Assembly (NCBI GenBank): GCA_037178625.1
Contig: CM074130.1
Coordinates: forward strand, 3,162,001 to 3,226,000
DNA from: Skeletonema tropicum
Taxonomy: Eukaryota > Bacillariophyta > Thalassiosirophyceae > Thalassiosirales > Thalassiosiraceae
Length of the DNA stretch: 64,000 nucleotides
Direction: 5' to 3'
The notes beneath the pieces were generated by a model. It was not told where the DNA came from. It saw only the letters and a program-made list of their open reading frames with translations, and did no database searches. A program made the translations under genes and the position numbers. Positions 56,039 through 64,000 of the stretch are shown here, one piece after another (the first letter of the stretch is position 1; each line of letters opens with the position of its first letter).

Positions 56039-58510
56039 ATGAGCATCGCTTTGTTCCCCCTCAAGATTATTTTGGTCACTATTGACCTCTTCGTAAGTCG
56101 TCAACTCTGCTCCTTTAAAGTTCGGAATATTATGTAATTGTCTTTGATTCTTCTGTTCCGTCGCACTGATGCATGCATTCCTCCTCCACTCAATCTACCT
56201 CGCAGATTACAATCATCACGTTTGGATGGTTGGGTATTATCAAGAAGCTCTTCGCCACCTCACCTCTGCGTTCCGTTCCAGTTGATGGTGATGAGACTCA
56301 TCGTGTCGATGCGAAATACAAGGGCAAGAAGGTTACGCCCGTTGAAGGCGTCACAACTCTCCATGAACTCGCAGTCAACTCCTTCAAGTCTTTTGGCAGT
56401 CGCCCCGCTATGGGAATCCGTGAATACCTTGGTGAACACAACAAAAAACAGAAGCATTTTGGAGGTGTGAGCTACCGCACATATGAGCAACTCGGCGATG
56501 CATCTCAAAAGTTTGGCGCAAGTTTGCGTGCTGCCGGTCTTGTATCTTCTCCAGAAAAAGCCACTCTTGACCAGCTTACCACCAGCTGCACTTTGGCAAT
56601 CTACGAGAATACTTGCCCCGAATGGATGATTGGTGCGCTTGGCGCATGGTCTCAGGGCATGAGTATTACTACAGTCTACTCTACCCTTGGGACGGATGCT
56701 GTGATCGATTCCATCAATGATGGAAAAATCCGTGCGATTCTTTGTAATAAAACGAGTGTTCCGTGGTTGCTTGGAAAAATTAGTGACATGCCAACTCTCA
56801 AACATATCATTTACACAAACAACATGGTTGCTCCAGGTCAAAAGGTCGATTTTCCAACCGTGCCCGAGGGTATAACTGTCGCGGCATTTGACGAGTTTGT
56901 TAAAGCTGGTGACGTTAAGGCATTCCCCTACTCCCCTCCAAAGCCAGATACCTGCGCAGTCATCATGTACACGTCAGGGTCCACTGGCAAGCCAAAAGTG
57001 AGTTTCTCCTGTTCCTTCTATTCTTGTGTTCCAGCTACACACACATGCTAACCCAGCCTTCAAAAATCAAAAAAATGGTTGTTGTCGTTTTTTGTTCATG
57101 ATGTTTGTATCTACTTAGGGTGTCGTGGTTACTCACAAGAACGTGTTGGCAACTACCACAGCGGTGTCTGAAATCATTACTGAGAATGATGTTTTCCCTG
57201 CTTTCCTCCCATTAGCCCATATTTTTGAGCTCGTGGCAGAAGTCTCTTGTCTTGCATTGGGATGTTGTCTTTGCTACGCCGATCCCAAGACTCTCACTCA
57301 GACTGGTGCGTATCCTATTGGTGCCCTGGAACAATACAGGCCAACTGTTATGGTTGCAGTGCCGAAACTTTGGGATCTTATCAAGAAAGGAATCGAAGCT
57401 AAGATTGCTGCTGGGTCTAAAGTCAAACAGTATTTGGCAAACACAGCCATCGAAACTCGTGAGGTTGCATTGAAGTATGGATTTGACACTCCCTTGTTTA
57501 AGGCGTTAGTTTTCAAGAAGTTCGCTGCTGTTACAGGAGGGAGATTGCGTTTGGCTGTTTCAGGTGGTGGTCCACTCAACGCAGATGTCCAACGTTTTGC
57601 CAGTGTTTGCTTTGGATGGTAAGTATGGGGAAGCCATGACTCTCGTCATCACATTTAGCACAGACGTGATCAATATTCTGACACTTCCCTCTGATCTTAT
57701 AAACCTTTTAGTCCCGTTGGTCAAGGATATGGTTTGACTGAAACTTGCGCTGGCTTGACACTACAGGATCCCAAGGATGACCGTTTCGGTATTGCTGGTG
57801 CTCCGATCCCATGCGTTGAGGTCAAAGTTGTATCGTGCCCAGAAATCAACGACAAGGCTGGCTTGCCATACCTTTCAACTGATCGCAAGGATGCCAATGG
57901 AAATCCAGTCTTCGGTCGCGGTGAAATTTGGGTAAGAGGTGATAACGTCGGATTGGGTTACTACATGATGCCAGAGAAAACGAAGGAAGATTTTGCAGAT
58001 GGATGGTTCAAAACTGGAGATATTGGACAATTCGCCGATGATGGTAGCGTTCAAATTGTTGACCGCAAGAAGAACTTGATCAAATTGAAGGGAGGCGAAT
58101 ACATTGCCATTGAAAATATGGAGATGTGCTACAACAACAGTTCTTTTGTGGATGCTGCAACGGGAGGAGTCTGCTGCTATGGTGACGGTGACATGGACCG
58201 TCCTGTTGCAGTGATCCAACTCAATGCGGTTACTGTCAAGAATTGGATGAAAACGAATGGCATCACTGACGATTATAACGAGGTGAAGGAATCGAAAGCT
58301 CTGTATGATGCAGTGTTGGCAGATATGGTGAAGTTGCACAAGGAAGCAGGCCTCGGTCGTAACGAGAAACTCGTCGCTATTGCATTTATATCAGATCCTT
58401 GGACTCCCGAGAATGGATGTCTTACCGCCGCAAACAAACTTCAACGACGTGCTGTAAAGGAGAAGCATGAAAAGCTTTTCGACGAGCTTATCAAGAAGGG
58501 TATTTTCTAA
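56039..58510 (+). CDS. Long-chain acyl-CoA synthetase
   Basis: Exons 56039-56092, 56206-56997, 57119-57618 and 57712-58510 give 714 residues; introns are 113, 121 and 93 nt. A hydrophobic N-terminal anchor (IILVTIDLFITIITFGWLG) spans the first junction. The adenylation motifs are YTSGSTGKPKGVVVTH (across intron 2), GYGLTETCAGLT (after intron 3), GWFKTGDIGQ and DRKKNLIKLKGGEYIA, typical of LACS/ACSL. It activates long-chain fatty acids with ATP and CoA at a membrane, probably ER or plastid-adjacent. The first exon was found from its splice site because exon 2 alone lacks a convincing start. Confidence 0.9.
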
Positions 58511-58815
58511 GTGTTCTGCTCACGGTATATCTAGCTGGTTTTCATTCATATACTTATTGTACTTAGTCGTAAGTTAGACGGTTCCCGTGGTTAGACTGAA
58601 CATCAACTATGTATTGAGGGCAGAGTAGTGACTAAAATATAATGATCTATGATGTAAGTATTGAGGGCATCTCTCAGCCCAGATCAGGCTGATTCAAGTT
58701 GCCCTTCACAGCGGCACTGCTTTTCTTGTTTACCAGCTAACACATACTCAACTTTTCAAATCAAAAGTGGTTTTCATTGTGTTGTGTTCTTGTTCAACCA
58801 CGATGCTGACAAGAT

Positions 58816-59931
58816 CATGGATGTTGATGAATGCTTTAGTTGGTTATCTACGTTAGTTGGCAAAAGCATTCATCAACATAATGAAAGTCGCTAGCGCCGA
58901 GATGACTGTCGTGCAGTCCAGAACCTCGTGTTCGCTGAGCGTATGCTTCTAAGCATTACAAGCCTGACTGCACTATCAAGTGACAGTCATCTCTAGCCGA
59001 TTATCTACATTAGATGGAGCATTCTAATGTTGCCCCTGGTGTTCAATATTATCACCATCCCCCCATCAGACCACAGGCTACTGGCTGGCTACTGATGGCT
59101 CTTACTACTCTGGCTCTTACGTGCGCGGAGGTAGAGTACCTGACTCGGGGCTCGAACTAGCGAGTTGATGAATGCTTTTGCCAACTAACGTAGATAACCG
59201 GTTAGAGATGACTGTCACTTGATAGTGCAGTCAGGCTTGTAATGCTTAGAAGCATACGCTCAGCGAACACGAGGTTCTGGACTGCACGACAGTCATCTCG
59301 GCGCTAGCGACTTTCATTATGTTGATGAATGCTTTTGCCAACTAACGTAGATAACCGTGATAATATTGAACACCAGGGGCAACATTAGAATGCTCCATCT
59401 AATGTAGATAATCGGCTAGAGATGACTGTCACTTGATAGTGCAGTCAGGCTTGTAATGCTTAGAAGCATACGCTCAGCGAACACGAGGTTCTGGACTGCA
59501 CGACAGTCATCTCGGCGCTAGCGACTTTAGTGCAGTCAGGCTTGTAATGCTTAGAAGCATACGCTCAGCGAACACGAGGTTCTGGACTGCACGACAGTCA
59601 TCTCGGCGCTAGCGACTTTCATTATGTTGATGAATGCTTTTGCCAACTAACGTAGATAACCGTGGTCTGATGGGGGGATGGTGATAATATTGAACACCAG
59701 GGGCAACATTAGAATGCTCCATCTAATGTAGATAATCGGCTAGAGATGACTGTCACTTGATAGTGCAGTCAGGCTTGTAATGCTTAGAAGCATACGCTCA
59801 GCGAACACGAGGTTCTGGACTGCACGACAGTCATCTCGGCGCTAGCGACTTTCATTATGTTGATGAATGCTTTTGCCAACTAACGTAGATAACCGGTTAT
59901 CTACGTTAGTTGGCAAAAGCATTCATCAACA
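58816..59931. repeat. Nested inverted-repeat array
   Basis: A unit of up to about 230 bp occurs once forward (about 58846-59074, diverging after CAGACCAC) and in at least four reverse copies, some truncated (59164-59355, 59356-59528, 59529-59662, 59663-59894). Unit landmarks are GTTATCTACGTTAGTTGGC, GCTAGCGCCGAGATGACTG and ATTATCTACATTAGATGG. Each unit contains its own hairpin: GAGATGACTGTC and GACAGTCATCTC lie about 80 bp apart. About 90 bp of unrelated sequence near 59075-59163 separates forward and reverse copies. No coding capacity. Confidence 0.85.
59858..59931. repeat. 74-bp perfect palindrome
   Basis: Two 37-bp arms meet at AACC/GGTT (59894/59895). Each arm is the outermost end of the repeat unit, with ends GTTGATGAATGC and GCATTCATCAAC. 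The palindrome finishes 16 bp before the ATE1 start codon, so it probably lies in the 5'UTR. Confidence 0.95.
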
Positions 59932-59947
59932 ATGGAGGCCCTCCACG

Positions 59948-62540
59948 ATGGCGGCCAGGGCACATAAAAGAATCCACGGGCCTGTGCCACATCAATGCAT
60001 ATCACAACCACCAATGGCTCAAAAGCAGCAGCAGCAGCCCATGACGACGTTTAAACGGAGGTCCTCTGTGAACAATGATGCTTCTTTTTGCTCATCTTCT
60101 CCGGCTTCTTCAGCTTCCGGCACTGCTGTCGCTGGCCAGCGAGACGCCGTTGACGATTCGAAACCCGCACATGTTGCCCCCGCTCCTTCATTATCATTAG
60201 CACGTGTGTGCGGATCGTCACGATCGAAATGTGGATACTGTGGGGGGAAGCGGATGTACGTTTTAGAATTGGACGATGGGCACAACACTGTCTTGACAAT
60301 GCCGAAGGAGAACAACAGCGCAAGTACAAATGGATCTATGCAGAGTGCCAAGAGTATAGATAAGATCGATGCTACGAAAACTTCGAAATCCTACGGCCTC
60401 CTATTTGATAGCCTTCCTTATGACACGTATGAAGACTTGATTAACCATGGTTGGAGGCGATCTGGCAAACATTTATACAGACCACACAACTTTGAAAGCT
60501 GTTGCCCTGCACTGAGTATACGCCTAGAGGCAAGCAAATTTGCATCACGGAGCACTCCTCAAAAGTCAAAACTTGAAGACGATGTAGCTAATTCCATATT
60601 GGTGGGAGGGAGCAAAAGTCAAAGACGCGTAGGGAGGAATTTGTTACGTGCCTTGAACGTGTACAACTCAAAATGCTTACCAGCAGAAGATGATTCCGTC
60701 AACGCTTCCAATTTGGCAAATATAAAGTTAGATGGCAGCAAAGTAGCAAAGCCAACAATAAATTGTGACTCGGATCATCACCACCTGATGAAAAAGTCGC
60801 GAAGATTTTCTCCTGGCCGTGAAGTTGGTAAAACTCTATCTGTATCTGAAGCACTGAACAAGAGAACAGAGTTTTATCGGGCATCTCTCCAAGAGTTCGA
60901 AAACACTGAACAGAAGTTTCTTCTGACAATGGCAAACGTGATTTATAAAGAAATCACTAAACAAGCAGTCGCAGCTGTAAATGTACAAGCATCCAATAAT
61001 GATGAGAAATTAAACAATCCGAAGTGGGCATGGTGGAATGGCAGCGAATCAGATGAAATACCCAAGTGGTGCACTTTCAAAATGGTCCCTCATGGAGCTC
61101 TTATCAAAGCATCCACGGTAGCTTGTGCAGCTGCGTCTGGTCGATCACGTGGAGTGCTCGACAAATTAGAATTAGCTTGGGCTGTGATTGATCAAGTAAG
61201 GGAAAGTGCTAACTCTTACTTACAAAGCAACAAATCTAGTGGGATACACCGCGTAACAAAAGTGGCAGTCCACGAAAAGAGTGGTCAGGTGCATATCATA
61301 CTGGATATTGGTGGAAGCATCCAAGCTAAAGCTCCAATAGACACTACACAGAACGCATCCGCACAGAAACTACAAAATGCAGCAGATGAGAAAGCAGATC
61401 CTATTCAAGAAATGATTTCAAGATATGGAAAAGTTGATCAACAATACAGTCCAAATGCAAACGTACCTTTGACTGACAAATGTGTCCAACGGTTTCTCAC
61501 GGTACGTTCTACTCCTGTCTATGAGAGCTCCCTACAACCAGAAGTCCATAGATTATTTTGTCTCTATCAGAGTACAACGCATGGTGACTTCAATCCGTTT
61601 GCTGAACACGATGAATCATCAAACTTTCGAGACGAAGTTCACGAATACAACTACTACAAGCAGAAAAACCTCCCGGGCTTCCTAGACATTGACGTTGCTT
61701 ACAGACATTTGGATGAAAATCGACGAGATCGTATTAAGACATCATATGTGATCTTCTACAAATTCTTATGCGAGACTCCAGTGCCAAATGCAACAGCAGA
61801 ATCTAATCCGTTTCATCTGGCAAACGAAGATGGTTACGATATTGGCATCCCTTTCGGGACATATCATCAACAGTATCGTCTATCAACGTCAAAAGATGCA
61901 TTTGATGGGCCATTAGTTGCTGTTGGTGTCTTGGACATTCTTCCTCATTGCATATCATCTGTTTATGCTTTCTATGATCCTACTTTTTCTGCTCGACTGG
62001 AGCTCGGGAAGTACACAGCCTTGCGTGAAATAGAATGGGTTCGTCGAGCATCGAAATATCGGAGGGAGCTGAAATATTACTATTTAGGTGAGTCAAAGGT
62101 TTATGCTTTTGTCTCTTGCTAAGATTCCACGTTTCATCTAACATAGATGTTTATCTTCAGGCTATTACATTCACTCTTGCCGAAAGATGACCTACAAAGC
62201 TGATTACAAACCTAGTGAATTGTTATGCCCCGTAACATCCAAATGGGTTGATTTTGAAACAGCGAAGAAAGTCTTGGAGGAGCAAAGTCCTGTTCGCAAT
62301 TGTTGCGCTCTCTTTGATGTGCCGAACTCTGCAGAAGATCAGGCGAGTGCCGCAACTAGGAAGCAATCGTGTGTTGACAAGATGCCGCTGGATATTGGCA
62401 CAACTGCGGAAGAGTCTCAAGTTGTTCGAGTGGACATGTTGAACGGTCAGGGTAGAGAACTTGTGGATCCAGTCGTATCTGAATTCGTAAATGAAGTGGG
62501 AGTTGATATGTGCTCAAAATTCGTCATAAAACTGTCGTAG
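59948..62540 (+). CDS. ATE1: ATE1, arginyl-tRNA--protein transferase
   Basis: Exons 59948-62087 and 62161-62540 joined by a 73-nt intron in phase 1 give 839 residues. The N-terminal ATE domain has CGYCGG and, later, [13 protein letters not shown] and [11 protein letters not shown]; these Cys residues bind the Fe-S cluster in the family. The C-terminal GNAT-like domain has [27 protein letters not shown] and [12 protein letters not shown], and after the intron [23 protein letters not shown]. It transfers Arg to N-terminal Asp/Glu, marking proteins for the N-degron pathway. It is longer than the usual 500-600 residues owing to a middle insertion and a tail. An upstream in-frame start at 59867 lies in the palindrome and is rejected. 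Confidence 0.9.
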
Positions 62541-62577
62541 CAAGTTGAAACAGAACAATATCATTATAATAGGTATA

Positions 62578-64000
62578 CTATAAGAAGCTCTCCTTCTTTT
62601 CCTCCTCTGCATTACTATCGGCTGGTAGTTTCGCGAATACATCAAATAAAACAGGTTGCTCCACTTCCATACCAGTTGTCAAATCGACAATGAAGCATCC
62701 TGTAACAGGAAACAACCCTGCAACTAACGCCACCAATCGAAAGTCTATCGTACAGCTGCCCCCTGACGGAGGTACGACCCCCAAAGTTACAAAGCTAGGA
62801 CCGCAGACAACAACTCCAGACATGCGTGACATCCGCAACTGAATCTGCAGATTCATCGCCTGAGTTGAATGATTCACTACAAGAAGAGATATCTTCTCCG
62901 GAACCGATAGTCTCATGGTGGAAGGTGGATCAATTGGTTCAACCGTAACAGGAAGTAATTCATCCAAACTCCCATTTCCTCGTCCTGATGATTGGGCCGA
63001 AGCAGCAGCCACATCCACAGAAAGTCCACTTCCATTCACAACAAATTTTGAATTTTGCGACCCATCCTCTTTCAAGAATGCTGTCGGTGGACATATTACA
63101 GGGGAGGAGTATACATTTCCAACCTCGCCCATAGTTTTTTGAAATTCGACACATGCCTTCCCAATCTCGTCCCCACATGCGATACCACGAAGAGCTGCCG
63201 ATTCCGACGCTGCTTTGACAGAGAATAAGTATTGATAGGAGTCACCCGGCTGTAGTATGATAGTTGAGTCGTACAGTTCGAGAGCAGATTGGCGTTTTGT
63301 GGTATTCTTTGCAGGGTCATCGGACTCGTCACTGTCATCGTCCACATTAATCTGGGTCGCCGATAAGCCGTCAGCGGCATCAAATTCAATAGAGCTAATT
63401 GCAACCGCCCCTCCAGTGACACCTTGTTTCTCCATAATATTCTCTACGCTAATAGACGCCAAGCATGTCGCATCACCGCTCCGCATGACAGATTCAGTTG
63501 TAATTTGTAAAGGCTCGGTAACATTAAATCTGTAAAACTTTCTTAGTGTCTTGGCACCATTGTTACTATAGCTCACCTCCACTCTCAAAATATGCTGCCC
63601 AACCTCTTCTAATCGTCGAGAAATAAGTGCGTCAACGCCTTCACCGGGTGCAACCTCCAGCGATGATCTAATCCGCGCATCCAGAGCTGTCGGCAGCAAC
63701 AACCGTCTCGACGGGGTTTGCAGTTGAGCGACCATTGATAAGCCCCGCACCGGCAGCTCGTTTGATGAATTCAATACTCCGAGATAGGCAGAGAAGGTCT
63801 CACCGACATGAATCACGCCGAAGGAATCCGGAAGGAGCAGGTTGGAAGAGAGTGACTGATTTGAGGAAACCAATGCTCCGGCTGCGGGGGTGCCCAAAAT
63901 ACCTGCTTGTAATCTCATGACCTTTAGGGTTGGAATTGCAGATGGGGCAACGGCTTCATCGAGCAGCGAGTTGGCTGCGTTAGGTGCTACGCCTGGTATT
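62578..64000 (-). CDS. TRAPPC13: TRAPPC13 (TRAPP complex subunit 13), 5' end beyond the window
   Basis: The frame is open from 63918 back to the window end, and the residues before Met read PTLKVMRL, the usual start region of TRAPPC13, so the true start lies outside. Landmarks: LLLPDSFGVIHVGETFSAYL, RRLEEVGQHILRVEVSYS, KFYRFNVTEPLQI, then immunoglobulin-like beta-rich repeats. TRAPPC13 is an accessory subunit of the TRAPP II/III tethering complexes in Golgi and autophagy traffic. It converges on ATE1, with 37 bp between stops. At least 474 residues are present. Confidence 0.85.
   Translation of the reverse strand, partial: IPGVAPNAANSLLDEAVAPSAIPTLKVMRLQAGILGTPAAGALVSSNQSLSSNLLLPDSFGVIHVGETFSAYLGVLNSSNELPVRGLSMVAQLQTPSRRLLLPTALDARIRSSLEVAPGEGVDALISRRLEEVGQHILRVEVSYSNNGAKTLRKFYRFNVTEPLQITTESVMRSGDATCLASISVENIMEKQGVTGGAVAISSIEFDAADGLSATQINVDDDSDESDDPAKNTTKRQSALELYDSTIILQPGDSYQYLFSVKAASESAALRGIACGDEIGKACVEFQKTMGEVGNVYSSPVICPPTAFLKEDGSQNSKFVVNGSGLSVDVAAASAQSSGRGNGSLDELLPVTVEPIDPPSTMRLSVPEKISLLVVNHSTQAMNLQIQLRMSRMSGVVVCGPSFVTLGVVPPSGGSCTIDFRLVALVAGLFPVTGCFIVDLTTGMEVEQPVLFDVFAKLPADSNAEEEKKESFL

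Noticed and set aside
58816..59931. CRISPR-like array
   Set aside because: Units are long, nested and inverted, there are no regular short spacers, and the genome is eukaryotic.

Overview
The window looks like nuclear DNA from a secondary-plastid stramenopile alga, most likely a centric diatom. The main clue is that seven of about 27 protein genes start with a hydrophobic signal peptide ending at a Phe in a diatom-type 'ASAFAP-like' site (898, 11256, 22637, 24858, 33323, 45496 and 51997). Other clues are an HSF-family factor, a flagellum-associated CFAP20, and short GT-AG introns of roughly 60-140 nt in otherwise compact genes. Genes lie on both strands, often 20-80 bp apart when convergent and 200-500 bp apart when divergent. 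There are no operons and no RNA genes that I could recognise.

Layout. 1-0.9 kb: a MITE-like element with inverted ends. 0.9-5 kb: a plastid-type hypothetical protein and a SART3/Prp24-like splicing factor. 5-7.8 kb: a gene-free stretch. 7.9-11.3 kb: a heat-shock-factor gene and an amino-acid transporter with a plastid-type presequence. 11.5-14.3 kb: a CtIP/Sae2-like DNA-end-resection factor. 14.5-18.9 kb: a 1,412-residue GAF-phosphodiesterase-voltage-sensor-adenylyl-cyclase fusion. 19-23.9 kb: CFAP20, a small membrane protein, GnT-I (GT13) and an O-methyltransferase. 23.9-32.3 kb: GatC, a plastid Hsp100/ClpC, an MDP1-type phosphatase and a Sec10-like exocyst subunit. 32.4-40.3 kb: a TrhO rhodanese, a palindrome-ended element, a membrane protein with a glutaredoxin-like tail, an inverted-arm element, a CCCH-finger gene, a Cys/His repeat protein and a truncated copy of the glutaredoxin-like segment. 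40.3-46.4 kb: an FkbM-like membrane protein, a DOMON protein, a DUF3082-like plastid protein and a hypothetical. 47.1-52 kb: CstF-77/Rna14 and a plastid PrmA. 52.5-58.5 kb: a SERCA-type calcium pump and a long-chain acyl-CoA synthetase. 58.8-59.9 kb: nested inverted repeats ending in a 74-bp palindrome. 59.9-64 kb: arginyltransferase ATE1 and a partial TRAPPC13.

Functional themes are RNA processing (SART3, CstF-77), secretion and glycosylation (Sec10, TRAPPC13, GnT-I), organelle translation and proteostasis (GatC, PrmA, ClpC, TrhO), cyclic-nucleotide and calcium signalling (PDE-AC fusion, SERCA), and protein turnover by arginylation (ATE1). Nothing suggests that neighbours form a pathway.

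Many genes between 21.6 and 50.2 kb carry single-base frame breaks. Almost all are cured by skipping one base, and many fall in short homopolymers. Genes such as SART3, the PDE-AC fusion, SERCA, LACS and ATE1 are clean. I read the breaks mainly as assembly or sequencing indels and mark each one. The strongest leads are the single-polypeptide cAMP synthesis/breakdown fusion with a voltage-sensor-like module, the two palindrome-rich repeat elements (33.4-34.4 and 58.8-59.9 kb), and the Cys/His repeat protein.
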